Of a stretch of 34,395 nucleotides of DNA, positions 1-8,333 are shown one piece after another; the first letter of the stretch is position 1; the number at the start of each line of letters is the position of its first letter. The notes beneath the pieces are model-generated. The model made no database searches, was not told where the DNA came from, and worked only from the letters and a program-made list of their open reading frames with translations. The stretch lies in the NCBI GenBank assembly GCA_020073485.1, contig JAIQFB010000037.1, positions 1 through 34,395 of the forward strand, read 5' to 3'. The position numbers were made by a program, and so were the translations under genes. Source of the DNA: Terriglobia bacterium (GTDB lineage: Bacteria; Acidobacteriota; Terriglobia; Acidiferrales; UBA7541).

Positions 1-258
1 ACCATCGCTCCTCCGGACGAATGTTTGCTTTCCGTTACGCTGCTCGCCGAAACGCTCAAGAAGGAGGGAGCGGACAAGATCACGGCCGTGTTTCCATATC
101 TCGCGTATGGCAGGCAGGATAAAGACAAGCCGGGAGAAAGTCTGGGAACCGCGTGGGTTGGAGCGCTCCTCAGAAGTTCTGGAATTGAGCAGGTACTCAC
201 CGTCGATGTGCATAGCGAGCGTTTTTCGTTAAGTCGCTTCTGCCAATTGCAATTCTAG
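1..258 (+). pseudogene. ribose-phosphate pyrophosphokinase fragment, truncated at both ends
   Basis: The frame is open from base 1, so the 5' part lies outside the window. The visible residues match the middle of PRPP synthetase: a PPDE..L stretch, then FPYLAYGRQDK (the flexible-loop region with the conserved Tyr-x-Arg-Gln-Asp), GE.L, and VDVHS, which corresponds to the conserved VD(L/V)H metal/substrate segment. The enzyme normally continues for another 150-200 residues, including the PRPP-binding loop, but here the frame stops about 13 residues after VDVHS with a non-homologous tail. A neighbouring frame after about base 215 reads LLPIAILALLEF, faintly like the normal continuation, so a frameshift followed by a deletion is possible. 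It ends 2 bp from the stop of the convergent broken ACP gene. Family assignment is firm; loss of function is inferred. Confidence 0.75.
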
Positions 259-260
259 CG

Positions 261-503
261 CTACTGGAGTTCTCGGCGTGCGGCAGGATAATCGATACAA
301 CCGTCCAACGTAGCCAGCCTGGGATAATCTGTCTCCGGAATATCAACCTTAAACTCTTTGTACAGGCCGATGACCCAATTCAGCAAGTTCGTGGAATCAA
401 TGTGCAACTGATCGCGAATCCTGAGATTCGGTTGGATCTGCGACAAATCAGCCTCGGGCGCAATCCGGCCCAGAATGTGGAGAATGGTTTCTCTGATTTA
501 CAT
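261..503 (-). pseudogene. acyl carrier protein gene with a stop at codon 2
   Basis: Read from 503 downward the gene begins ATG TAA ATC AGA GAA, then stays open to a TAG at 261-263. The product after the stop is a full-length ACP of about 79 residues: an IRETILHILGRIAPEADL helix, the attachment region around IDSTNLLNW with the expected serine after Asp, and VDIPETDYPRLATLDGC, typical of small free-standing ACPs. A G-rich stretch (GGGGGAC) lies 7-10 bases before the ATG, so the ATG is well placed and the TAA looks like a nonsense change of a lysine codon (AAA to TAA). Translation could restart at ATC 497 or TTG 446, but TTG would lose helix 1. It could instead be a sequencing error. The stop faces the broken PRPP synthetase two bases away. 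Confidence 0.7.
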
Positions 504-673
504 CGAGAAAAAGTCCCCCGTGCGAGGCCTTCTTGACATTCCTTCGTGATGAAGTATGCGTGACCATGGGGACTAACTCTTCAGTCAGGCGTCAGGCTAC
601 TTGGCAGGAGGCGGATGCTCCGTGTTGCCACGCACCCTGCCTTGTGATCTAGGGAGGCGTAGCGCAGGCGGAA

Positions 674-1975
674 TTATGGCAACGGAGAGGATCTGGGACT
701 CATGAGCCGCGTCCCCAACTGCTTGAGCCGATCTCGGTATTCTTCGAGGTCGACGGACTGCTCCGCCACGCCCGATTCCATTGCCGCGCGTGCTATGGCT
801 GAGGCCACCCAGACCAACGCCCGCGGGTCGAACGGCTTGGGGACGATGTACTCAGGCCCAAACTTGATTTTTTCCACGCCGTAGGCCTGGCAGACCGAAT
901 CCGGCACGTCCTCTCTGGCCAATGCGGCCAAGGCATGAGTCGCGGCAAGTTTCATTTCTTCATTGATTGCGCGGGCGCGGACATCCAATGCCCCGCGAAA
1001 GACGAAGGGAAACCCGAGCACGTTGTTCACTTGATTGGGATAGTCGGAGCGCCCGGTGGCCATGATGAGATCGTTGCGGGCGCCTCGCGCATCCTCCGGT
1101 GTAATCTCTGGGTCCGGATTGGCCAGCGCAAACACAATGGGGCGAGGCGCCATGACCCTCAGCATGTCCGGGGTCAACGCGCCCTTGGCCGAAAATCCGA
1201 CCAGCACGTCAGCATCGCGCAACGCTTCCGTCAAGGTCCGCAATTCGGTCTGACGGGCAAAGCGCGCCTTGTAAGGATTCATGCCTTCGGTGCGACCGGT
1301 GTAAATCACGCCTTTCGTATCCACCATCAACATTCGTTCCCGCTGGACGCCCAATCGGAGGTAATGTCCGGCGCAAGCGATCCCTGCCGCTCCAGCACCG
1401 ACAAACACCACGCGCACCTGGTCGATTTGCTTGCCCACGATTGCCAAAGCACCCAGCAGCGCGGCTCCCGAGACTATGGCGCTTCCGTGCTGGTCATCAT
1501 GCATCACGGGAATCGACATGGTCTTACATAGCGTTTCTTCGATGAAGAAGCACTCCGGCGTCTTGATGTCTTCGAGATTAATGCCACCGACAGTCGGCTC
1601 GAGAAGCTGGCAAAACTTGATGACGTCTTCCGCTTTTTCCGAATTCACCTCCAGATCGAAAACATCAATATCCGCGAAACGTTTGAATAGTACCGCTTTG
1701 CCTTCCATGACAGGCTTTCCCGCCAGAGCTCCTATGTTTCCCAAGCCGAGAACCCGAGTGCCATTGGTGACGATCGCGACCAGGTTTCCCCTTGCGGTGT
1801 ACTCGTAACTCAGCTCGGGCGATCTTGCAATCTCTCGGCAAGGTTCCGCCACCCCCGGCGTGTAGGCCAAACTCAACTCCGCCTGGGTACGACAAGGCTT
1901 GGTGGCGACAACCTCGATCTTGCCCTTGCGGCCGGCGCGGTGATAATCGAGTGCATCCTGTTTGAGTGACTTCAT
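674..1975 (-). CDS. malic enzyme (MaeB-type, without phosphotransacetylase domain)
   Basis: Oxidatively decarboxylates malate to pyruvate with NAD(P)+ in the cytoplasm. About 433 residues. N-terminal malic domain with the signature YTPGVAEPC (residues about 38-46), conserved EDIK.PECF and MHDDQHGSA (about 158-165) for metal/malate binding, then a Rossmann fold with [11 protein letters not shown] (about 190-200) and ANPDPEI. The C-terminal phosphotransacetylase-like domain of long MaeB is absent, giving the length usual for the short bacterial form. I chose ATG 1975 over one 21 bases upstream because GGGGAG lies about 8 bases before it and [12 protein letters not shown] is the usual N-terminus. 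It follows carbamate kinase on the same strand after about 120 bp, so it may be the last gene of that unit. Cofactor preference cannot be read with certainty. Confidence 0.93.
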   Translation of the reverse strand: MKSLKQDALDYHRAGRKGKIEVVATKPCRTQAELSLAYTPGVAEPCREIARSPELSYEYTARGNLVAIVTNGTRVLGLGNIGALAGKPVMEGKAVLFKRFADIDVFDLEVNSEKAEDVIKFCQLLEPTVGGINLEDIKTPECFFIEETLCKTMSIPVMHDDQHGSAIVSGAALLGALAIVGKQIDQVRVVFVGAGAAGIACAGHYLRLGVQRERMLMVDTKGVIYTGRTEGMNPYKARFARQTELRTLTEALRDADVLVGFSAKGALTPDMLRVMAPRPIVFALANPDPEITPEDARGARNDLIMATGRSDYPNQVNNVLGFPFVFRGALDVRARAINEEMKLAATHALAALAREDVPDSVCQAYGVEKIKFGPEYIVPKPFDPRALVWVASAIARAAMESGVAEQSVDLEEYRDRLKQLGTRLMSPRSSPLP

Positions 1976-2097
1976 GAAGAAACTCCCCGTATCCAACGCC
2001 GACTAGGTTGAGGATGTGCCTATCTCTCAAGGCGAGAGGGCATTGTTTCATGAACGGTGATTATTCTACGATCGAAATCGCAGGGGTACGAATGAAG

Positions 2098-3087
2098 TTA
2101 TCCTGACGACACTTCGAATCCAGTCCGCGGATCCGGAGATGGACTGGAAGGGTCAGAAATAATATGCGTTCCGGCCTTGCCTGCGACCGCCGCACAAAGC
2201 GTGTCACAAGAAGTGATGATGGCTTCGACTCCTCCGCCGCGCATGAACTGCAGCACGGATTCAATCTTAGGTCCCATGTTCCCTAGCGGAAAATGACCTG
2301 CGCGAGCGTACGAGGCTAGCTCGGCCGTGCCGACGCGTTCGAGCGAGCGTTGTGTTGATTTCTTGTAATCGAGGTATACAGAATCGGTTTCTGTCGCGAT
2401 GACGAACAACTCCGCTCCCACCTTTGAAGCGAGCAAAGCAGAAGTGAGGTCTTTGTCAATTACGGCCTCGACGCCTTGCAGTCTTTGGTTCACCCACGCA
2501 ACAGGGATGCCGCCGCCTCCACATGCGATGACCAAAACACCGCGCTCCATCAAGTCGCGAATGACGTCGAGTTCGACGATCTCGACCGGTTCCGGCGATG
2601 GAACCACGCGGCGGTAGCCACGAGCCGCATCTTCGATGAGCCCCCATCCGAAGAGGCGCTTGCGCTCCTCGGCTTCCGCGTGCGAATAGAAGCGGCCTAT
2701 AGGTTTGGTTGGATTCCTCATGGAAGGATCGTCCAGTGAAATGACGCACTGAGTCACCAGGGTGACGACTGGTACACGCAAACCTGCGAGCCTCACTTCG
2801 TTGTCGAGGGCTTGTTGCAGGAGATAGCCAATCTCACCCTGCGTCGCGGCATCACACATATCCAAGGGGTATCCGGGCAGGAGGTTTACGGCTCGTTCGT
2901 GCAACAGAAGCTCCGCACCGACTTGCGGGCCGTTCCCATGAGTTAGAACGATCCGATAACCTTCGCGAATCAAACCGATGATCTGCGCTGCGATTCGTCT
3001 CGCATTGGAGATTTGTTCATAAATTGTCCCTTTCTCCCCGGCACGGATCAGGGAGTTACCTCCGACAGCAAGGACCATGCGTTTCAT
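2098..3087 (-). CDS. arcC: carbamate kinase
   Basis: Interconverts carbamoyl phosphate + ADP and ATP + carbamate (which decays to NH3 and CO2); in fermenting cells it yields ATP. Amino-acid kinase fold, 329 residues, slightly longer than the usual 310 because of a Ser/Pro-rich tail. Visible motifs: AVGGNSL at the N-terminus, THGNGPQVG (about residue 50), ACGGGGIPV (about 190-197), and IDKDLTSALLA (about 213) for nucleotide/substrate binding. The start ATG overlaps the stop of the upstream GTPase gene by 4 bases (ATGA), so the two are translationally coupled. No ornithine carbamoyltransferase or arginine deiminase gene is nearby, so the carbamoyl phosphate source is unknown from this window. 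Confidence 0.94.
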   Translation of the reverse strand: MKRMVLAVGGNSLIRAGEKGTIYEQISNARRIAAQIIGLIREGYRIVLTHGNGPQVGAELLLHERAVNLLPGYPLDMCDAATQGEIGYLLQQALDNEVRLAGLRVPVVTLVTQCVISLDDPSMRNPTKPIGRFYSHAEAEERKRLFGWGLIEDAARGYRRVVPSPEPVEIVELDVIRDLMERGVLVIACGGGGIPVAWVNQRLQGVEAVIDKDLTSALLASKVGAELFVIATETDSVYLDYKKSTQRSLERVGTAELASYARAGHFPLGNMGPKIESVLQFMRGGGVEAIITSCDTLCAAVAGKAGTHIISDPSSPSPDPRTGFEVSSG

Positions 3088-4433
3088 CGCTGTACTCGTG
3101 GTTGCAACTTCTCCGGGGCATGATCTCGCGCGAACTGGGCAAGCAGCTCTGCCAGCACCGGTTGCCCGAGTTCCTCCACTTCGTAGGTGACGCGCACATG
3201 AGGTTTATTAACCTTAATGATGCGGGCGAGGTCGATAGGAGTGGCGACTAGCACAAGGTCACATGGAACTCGGTTGATCGTTTCTTCCAGATCTTGCCTT
3301 TGTATGGGGCTATAGCCCATTGCCGGAAGGAGATTTGTCAGGTGCGGATAATTCTCGAACATGCTCCGGATGGAACCTACCGCAAACGGCCGTGGATCCA
3401 CCAGTTCGGCCGCACCGAACTGTCGTGCCGCGACAACTCCCGCTCCGTACGGCATCTCCCCATGCGTCAGCGTCGGGCCATCTTCTACCACCAGCACTCT
3501 TCGGCCCTTTATGGCTTCCGGGGCGGCGACCGAAACACGACATGCGGTTTCAATGATTTTGGCTTTCGGATTGGTATTCCGGATATTTTGCCGGATCGTC
3601 TCGATGTCCCGGGGTGACGCGGTGTCCACCTTGTTGATCACAACTACATCCGCACGGCGCAGATTCACCTCGCCTGGAAAGTACGACAATTCGTGTCCGG
3701 GACGGTGGGGATCGGCGATCACAATTTCCAAGTCGGAAGCGTAGAATGGCGTATCGTTATTTCCACCGTCCCATAGGATGATGCCGGCTTCCTTTTCCGC
3801 CTCGCGCAAGATTTTTTCGTAGTCGACGCCCGCATAAACGACAACTCCCCGGCTGATGTGAGGCTCGTATTCTTCTCGCTCCTCGATGGTACATTGCTGC
3901 CGGTCAATATCCGCCATCGTGGCGAACCGTTGCACAGCCTGTGCCGCCAGATCTCCGTAGGGCATGGGATGTCGGACGATAACCGGGACCAGGCCTTGTA
4001 GGAGCAATTCGTTGGCAACTAGACGGGCGAACGGGCTCTTGCCGGAACCAGTCCTCACGGCGCAGATGGAGAGAACCGGGACGGACGATTTGAGCTGGGT
4101 GTGCTCAGTTCCGAGCAACCAGAAGTCCGCGCCGGCGGCAACCGCGCGAGAGGCTAAATGCATCACGTTCTGGTGTGAAACGTCGCTGTATGAAAATACG
4201 ACGGCGTTGACGCCGAGCTTGACGACAAGGGTCTCGAGTTCCGCCTCTTCGAAGATCGGGATGCCGTCCGGATACAAGGTGCCAGCTAGCTCTGGTGGAT
4301 AGCGGCGGTTGGCGATGCCTGGAATTTGGGCAGCGGTAAAACCGACCACTTGAAACTCTTCCTGATCGCGGAATACAACATTGAAGTTATGAAAGTCTCT
4401 TCCCGCGGCACCAAGAATCAGGATCTTTTTCAT
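3084..4433 (-). CDS. cyclic 2,3-diphosphoglycerate synthetase-like P-loop GTPase
   Basis: About 449 residues. The N-terminal part is a Rossmann-like domain (KKILILGAAGRDFHNFN) and the centre a P-loop NTPase domain with VRTGSGKS at about residues 126-133, later DGGNND and VINKVDTA, which resembles the guanine-specificity NKxD motif. This matches the family named after archaeal cyclic 2,3-diphosphoglycerate synthetase; most bacterial members have no proven reaction and cDPG is not known as a general bacterial metabolite, so the product name should be read as a family label. ATG 4433 is chosen because the fold starts directly with MKKILILG; an ATG at 4445 is also open. Stop overlaps the carbamate kinase start. 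A CRP-type palindrome at 4495-4510 lies 60-70 bp upstream. Confidence 0.85.
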   Translation of the reverse strand: MKKILILGAAGRDFHNFNVVFRDQEEFQVVGFTAAQIPGIANRRYPPELAGTLYPDGIPIFEEAELETLVVKLGVNAVVFSYSDVSHQNVMHLASRAVAAGADFWLLGTEHTQLKSSVPVLSICAVRTGSGKSPFARLVANELLLQGLVPVIVRHPMPYGDLAAQAVQRFATMADIDRQQCTIEEREEYEPHISRGVVVYAGVDYEKILREAEKEAGIILWDGGNNDTPFYASDLEIVIADPHRPGHELSYFPGEVNLRRADVVVINKVDTASPRDIETIRQNIRNTNPKAKIIETACRVSVAAPEAIKGRRVLVVEDGPTLTHGEMPYGAGVVAARQFGAAELVDPRPFAVGSIRSMFENYPHLTNLLPAMGYSPIQRQDLEETINRVPCDLVLVATPIDLARIIKVNKPHVRVTYEVEELGQPVLAELLAQFARDHAPEKLQPRVQR

Positions 4434-4494
4434 AGAAAGCACCATCCCTATGTCTAACCTTGTGTAAAACTACGCTGGCCAGGACCTCGGCTGC

Positions 4495-4510
4495 CGTGAC
4501 AGGCATCACA
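4495..4510 (-). promoter_or_regulatory. CRP/FNR-family binding site upstream of the GTPase-carbamate kinase unit
   Basis: CGTGACAGGCATCACA matches TGTGA-N6-TCACA at 9 of 10 positions. Towards the minus-strand genes, TAGTTT (4472-4467) begins 30.5 bp from the palindrome centre, the position of a -10 hexamer in a class II activated promoter; it matches TATAAT weakly (3 of 6). Towards the plus-strand formate-THF ligase no -10-like hexamer is seen at the equivalent place. Confidence 0.55.
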
Positions 4511-4663
4511 TCAGCGATCGCCGGCCAATCGTGTGGTGGGAGGGTTCCTTCCTAAGATTGGGTGTAGAGTCAATTTTCGACAAGCACGGGGTAAGCACTG
4601 CCTCAAGTGTGATATTTTCAGTTTCTACACCAGTGAACTCCACTGGGAAGACTCAAGAGCAAC

Positions 4664-6277
4664 GTGCGAAAAACACTTCTCTCAATCCAAACCGTGGCGC
4701 GCAAGCTCGAACTTCCGGATCAGTATCTCGAGCAGATCGGCCCTCACGGCGCCAAGGTTAAGCTGGAGCTCCTTGCTGACTCTTTTTTACATCGGCGCGG
4801 AAAACTCATTCTCGTCACCGCAACAACGCCGACCATGTCCGGCGAAGGTAAGACCGTCACTGCCATCGGACTTGCACAAGGTCTCGCGCAGATTGAAAAA
4901 AAGGCCGTCGTTACGTCACGGCAGCCTTCACTGGGTCCCGTATTCGGCATGAAGGGAGGCGCCTCCGGGGGCGGGCTATCGCAAATTGAGCCTAGCGAAA
5001 AGATCAATCTTCATTTCCACGGCGATTTTCATGCGATTGCCTCCGCGCAAAATCTGTTGGCCGCGCTCATCGATGCCCATCTCTTCCACGGTAATGATCT
5101 GAACCTCGATCCGGATCGAATCAGCTGGTCTCGCACAATGGACATGAATGACCGCGCGCTTCGCCAGGTTTCTATCGCATTGGACAGCAAGAAGGACGGC
5201 GCGGGACGCCGCTCAGGATTCGTGATCACAGCCGCATCCGAAATCATGGCCATCGTGGCGCTGGCAACGGATCGGAGGAACTTGCGGAAGCGCCTCGAAT
5301 CTGTCGTCATTGGCATCACTCGGGACGGTAGACCGATCCGCGGGCGAGACTTGGAGGCCACGGGTGGCATGATGGCACTGCTCGCTGATGCCATCCTCCC
5401 GAACCTGGTGCAGACAACCGATGGGACGCCTGCACTTGTGCATACCGGGCCTTTCGGGAATATCGCGCCGGGAACCAGCAGCGTCCTCTGCCAGGAAATG
5501 GGGCTGCGCCTCGCCGACTACGTCGTTAATGAAGTCGGTTTCGGATCGGACCTTGGTGCCGAAAAATACTTCGACATTGTCATGCAACAGTCCGGCATCA
5601 CGCCTGCGGCTGCGGTTCTCGTAACCACTGTTCAGGGCATCCGGAATCAGGGAGAAGGCCGCATCGATCGAGGTTTGCCAAATCTCTGCAAACATATTGA
5701 GATATTGAAAGGCTTCGGCGTGCCGGTCATTGCCGCGCTCAACCGTTTTCCTGGAGACGCCGACGCCGATCTGAAGCAGTTGGCCGATTTTTGTTCGCAA
5801 CACGGCGCTGCCAGCGCGATCTCGGAAGCATTCACAAAGGGAGGATCTGGGGCGAAAGAGCTTGCCGAATGCGTCGTCGAAACCATTGCCGCGAACCCGT
5901 TGCCCAGAGTGCAACCGATCTACTCGCTGGATGAATCCCTGACGGAGAAGATTCGGCGTGTCGCTCAAAAAATCTACGGCGCAGCGGATGTGACGATCAG
6001 TGACCAAGCCAGGATAAAGCTCGATCAGTTTACCCAGTGGGGCTGCGCTCATTTGCCCATCTGCGTCGCGAAAACACAGTACTCCTTTTCCGATGATCCA
6101 AAACTCCTGGGCGCGCCTACGGGTTGGACGCTGCATGTGACGGATGCATTGCTGTCCGCCGGTGCCGGTTTTGTAGTGGTCGTCACCGGAAACATGATGC
6201 TCATGCCCGGGCTTCCCAAGGTATCTCGTGCCGCATCCATTGACGTGGACGATGCGGGACGCATTCTCAATGTGTAG
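4664..6277 (+). CDS. fhs: formate-tetrahydrofolate ligase, divergent
   Basis: Family reaction: formate + THF + ATP to 10-formyl-THF, reversible and able to yield ATP. 537 residues, about 20 short of usual. The ATP loop TPTMSGEGKT (residues 55-64), PSLGPVFG.KGGA (88-100), INLHF.GD.HAI (114-124), MDMNDRALR (159-167) and GFGSDLGAEK.FDI (292-305) are all recognisable. Several normally strict positions differ: REPSLGP reads RQPSLGP, the GGAAGGGY signature reads GGASGGGL, and the second family signature (VATIRALKxHGG type) reads VTTVQGIRNQGEG at 320-332. The start is GTG with no clear Shine-Dalgarno sequence. The Mut7-C gene follows 63 bp later on the same strand. Fold is certain; normal catalysis is not. 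Confidence 0.9.
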   Translation: MRKTLLSIQTVARKLELPDQYLEQIGPHGAKVKLELLADSFLHRRGKLILVTATTPTMSGEGKTVTAIGLAQGLAQIEKKAVVTSRQPSLGPVFGMKGGASGGGLSQIEPSEKINLHFHGDFHAIASAQNLLAALIDAHLFHGNDLNLDPDRISWSRTMDMNDRALRQVSIALDSKKDGAGRRSGFVITAASEIMAIVALATDRRNLRKRLESVVIGITRDGRPIRGRDLEATGGMMALLADAILPNLVQTTDGTPALVHTGPFGNIAPGTSSVLCQEMGLRLADYVVNEVGFGSDLGAEKYFDIVMQQSGITPAAAVLVTTVQGIRNQGEGRIDRGLPNLCKHIEILKGFGVPVIAALNRFPGDADADLKQLADFCSQHGAASAISEAFTKGGSGAKELAECVVETIAANPLPRVQPIYSLDESLTEKIRRVAQKIYGAADVTISDQARIKLDQFTQWGCAHLPICVAKTQYSFSDDPKLLGAPTGWTLHVTDALLSAGAGFVVVVTGNMMLMPGLPKVSRAASIDVDDAGRILNV

Positions 6278-6340
6278 CAGGATGCTGAAGAATTCTTACA
6301 ATTTTGTGGAGCCCTCTACCTTCATGCTGGGATCGCACCC

Positions 6341-7084
6341 ATGAAACGGGCCGATGTGCGGTTCTACGCGCAATTGAATGACTTTCTGCCTCCCGAGAAA
6401 AGAGCGCAAAACATCACGTGCAGCTTTGACGTGAGCGGCTCCGTCAAGGATATGATCGAATCGCTGGGCGTGCCTCACACGGAAGTGGACCTGATCCTAG
6501 CGAATGGAGAACCCGTGGATTTCTTCTACCGGGTACATGAGGGCGATCGGATCAGCGTCTACCCCGAGTTTCAGTGCATCGAAATATCGCCGCACGTGCG
6601 TTTACTCCCACAGCCCCTGCCCGAGGCGCGTTTTGTCGCAGACACGCACCTGGGACGGCTTGCGGCTTATCTAAGAATGCTTGGCTTCGACACTTTGTAC
6701 AGGAATGACTATGCTGATGAAGATTTGGCCAGACTTTCCGTGGACGAAGAAAGGATTTTGCTGACTCGTGACCGCGGATTGCTCATGCGAACTGTGGTCA
6801 CGCGCGGCAGCTACCTTCGAGCCACCGAGCCGGCCCGGCAATTGGCCGAGTTGTTACAGCGGCTCCACCTGGCCCGCGCAATTACGCCTTTTCGCCGGTG
6901 TATGCATTGCAACGCTGTCTTGCGTCCAGTTCCAAAGGAGGCGATCAGCGATCGCCTCTTGCCTCAGACTCGACGGCACTTCAACGAGTTTTACAATTGT
7001 CCTCAATGTGGCCGGATCTATTGGAAGGGTTCTCACTATCGCCGCATGCTTCGCCTCATTGAGAGCGTGACAGGGTCCAGCTAA
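6341..7084 (+). CDS. Mut7-C RNase-domain protein with N-terminal ubiquitin-like domain
   Basis: 247 residues. Residues 1 to about 85 form a MoaD/ThiS-like beta-grasp domain (VRFYAQLNDFLP..., NGEPVDFFYRVHEGDRISVYP). From about 95 the Mut7-C domain follows (RFVADTHLGRLAAYLRMLGFDT, then ILLTRDRGLL), a PIN-like fold with Asp residues typical of the metal site, and a C-terminal zinc ribbon from two CxxC pairs (CMHC near 190, CPQC near 225). The family is predicted to act on RNA; no substrate is established. It lies 63 bp behind formate-THF ligase and probably shares its transcript, though no functional tie is evident. Confidence 0.9.
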   Translation: MKRADVRFYAQLNDFLPPEKRAQNITCSFDVSGSVKDMIESLGVPHTEVDLILANGEPVDFFYRVHEGDRISVYPEFQCIEISPHVRLLPQPLPEARFVADTHLGRLAAYLRMLGFDTLYRNDYADEDLARLSVDEERILLTRDRGLLMRTVVTRGSYLRATEPARQLAELLQRLHLARAITPFRRCMHCNAVLRPVPKEAISDRLLPQTRRHFNEFYNCPQCGRIYWKGSHYRRMLRLIESVTGSS

Positions 7085-7142
7085 TCTCCAGGATGTTTCG
7101 TTTGCCAAGAAGCATGCCCTGCTGGAACTCCACCGCACATGT

Positions 7143-7604
7143 CTAGTGCTGGAACCGGCCAACAAGTTCGGCCTTAGCCAAAACGTGACGTTTCATGGCG
7201 CGCTCGAGTTCCCCCTTGCTGGCTCCTAGCTTGAGCTTCACTTTGCAGTCCAGAGCGTAAAGCTTGAAAAAGTAGCGATGTGGACCGCCCCGAGGCGGGC
7301 AAGGGCCGTTGTAACCGAGTTCGCCGAAATCGTTGCGTCCCTGCCGTGCTCCATCGGGGAGTTGGTGATCCTTAGCCACGCCTTCAGGCAATCCTCGAGC
7401 AATGGCGGGAAGGTTATAGAGGACCCAATGGACCCACGTGCCTGACGGGGCGTCCGGGTCGTCCACAATCAATGCAAGGGTTTCCGTCCCTGGAGGGGGG
7501 TCGGTCCAGATTAGGGAAGGCGAACTATCCGGTCCATCGCATGTAAATTCCTTTGGAATATCCTCACCGCTTTCGAACGCCGGGCTGGTCAGATGAAATG
7601 TCAT
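7143..7604 (-). CDS. YbhB/YbcL family PEBP-like protein
   Basis: 153 residues with the phosphatidylethanolamine-binding-protein fold of the bacterial YbhB/YbcL group. Diagnostic segments are FTCDGPDSSPSLIW near the start, LALIVDDPDAPSGTWVHWVLYNLP (the DPDAP ligand-pocket motif and HWVLYN), and YNGPCPPRGGPHRYFFKLYALD (the GPCPPxGxHRY motif). No signal peptide is visible, so it is cytoplasmic. The cellular role is not defined; it is often stress-associated by context only. A GGAGC-type ribosome site (AAAGGAGCGACTTGCC) precedes the ATG. It converges with the Mut7-C gene across about 58 bp and stands alone. Confidence 0.93.
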   Translation of the reverse strand: MTFHLTSPAFESGEDIPKEFTCDGPDSSPSLIWTDPPPGTETLALIVDDPDAPSGTWVHWVLYNLPAIARGLPEGVAKDHQLPDGARQGRNDFGELGYNGPCPPRGGPHRYFFKLYALDCKVKLKLGASKGELERAMKRHVLAKAELVGRFQH

Positions 7605-7720
7605 GGCAAGTCGCTCCTTTGCTGTGGCAAATCCTCCCTCATTGCCTTCCTGTATCTTCTCAACTTGTGTTGTGATGAGCCGTTCCCTATTTGCTCCTCA
7701 ACTATCGAATCAACCATAAC

Positions 7721-8083
7721 CTAACGACGCGGACCAAAACTGGGAGGAACAAAAACAAACCCCACGGGAACCTTGGATGCAATGGGATGGTCGTTGAGCC
7801 GAGCCGGCTGAAATTTCCATTGGCGGAGGGCGCGTATCGCCTCCTCCGTCAAGGAGGGGATCCCGCGCACGACTCGCACATTTGTAATTGCGCCCCCGTC
7901 ATCGAGCGCAGCCTCCAGAACGACCGTCCCTGACGCTACGCTTCTGATTGGGTAGACGGCCTCTGTCGCTGAGATTACAGTTGGCGGTTCGTAAGGTAGA
8001 GTTTCTTGATTTGTTTTTTGTGAAAGAACACCAGACGAAATCATGAAGAATGCGCTGTAGATGAGAATGAGAACGGAACGCAT
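7721..8083 (-). CDS. exported TonB C-terminal domain protein
   Basis: 120 residues. A hydrophobic N-terminus (about residues 1-22, ending near SSGVLSQ) looks like a signal peptide or anchor. The remainder is a small TonB_C/energy-transducer-like domain: YPIRSVASGTVVLEAALDDGGAITNVRVVRGIPSLTEEAIRAL followed by a W-K-F-x-P-A motif and VPVGFVF. The proline-rich spacer of true TonB is absent, so it is one of the short stand-alone domain proteins common in acidobacteria rather than TonB itself. A strong ribosome site, AAGGAGGTG, lies about 6 bases before the ATG. The palindrome at 8249-8264 is 166 bp upstream and also has an AT-rich hexamer (TAAATA) on this side. Confidence 0.82.
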   Translation of the reverse strand: MRSVLILIYSAFFMISSGVLSQKTNQETLPYEPPTVISATEAVYPIRSVASGTVVLEAALDDGGAITNVRVVRGIPSLTEEAIRALRQWKFQPARLNDHPIASKVPVGFVFVPPSFGPRR

Positions 8084-8248
8084 GCGTTACACCTCCTTGG
8101 CGCTAGGAGCCGATCCTTATTAATTATTCCGTGTTCGCACAGGCCGACGTTGCTCGCGGATTCATCTGCCGCAGAACATCCACACGTTCGTCCACGTGGC
8201 ACGTGACACGGCTGATGGCATATTTACTTCCTTCCCGATCCCAAAAGA

Positions 8249-8264
8249 TGTGATGAGCCTCACA
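8249..8264 (+). promoter_or_regulatory. perfect CRP-type palindrome upstream of the acyl ligase fusion
   Basis: TGTGATGAGCCTCACA matches TGTGA-N6-TCACA at all ten positions. On the plus strand TAAAAA (8286-8291) starts 29.5 bp from its centre, giving a predicted transcript start near 8298. This puts the GTG at 8298 at or before +1 and favours ATG 8334 as translation start. On the minus strand TAAATA (8226-8221) is 30.5 bp from the centre, so the site may serve both directions. Confidence 0.6.
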
Positions 8265-8333
8265 GAGACCGGACCACATCTGGGATAAAAAGCACACGTG
8301 GGGGAGTCTATTCGGTTACTCGCAGAGCAGGGC

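Noticed and set aside
532-553. TTGACA followed by TATGCG as a plus-strand promoter
   Set aside because: It would read into the 3' end of malic enzyme and no plus-strand gene follows.
935-1531. 198-codon frame opposite malic enzyme
   Set aside because: Shadow of a well-conserved enzyme, no ribosome site, low-complexity His/Gly content.
4605-4622. TGTGATATTTTCAGTT as another CRP-type site before formate-THF ligase
   Set aside because: Only the left half-site matches; no right half at the required spacing.
7671-7686. TGTGATGAGCCGTTCC upstream of the PEBP gene as a CRP-type site
   Set aside because: Left half resembles the 8249 site but the right half is lost and no spaced -10 is seen.
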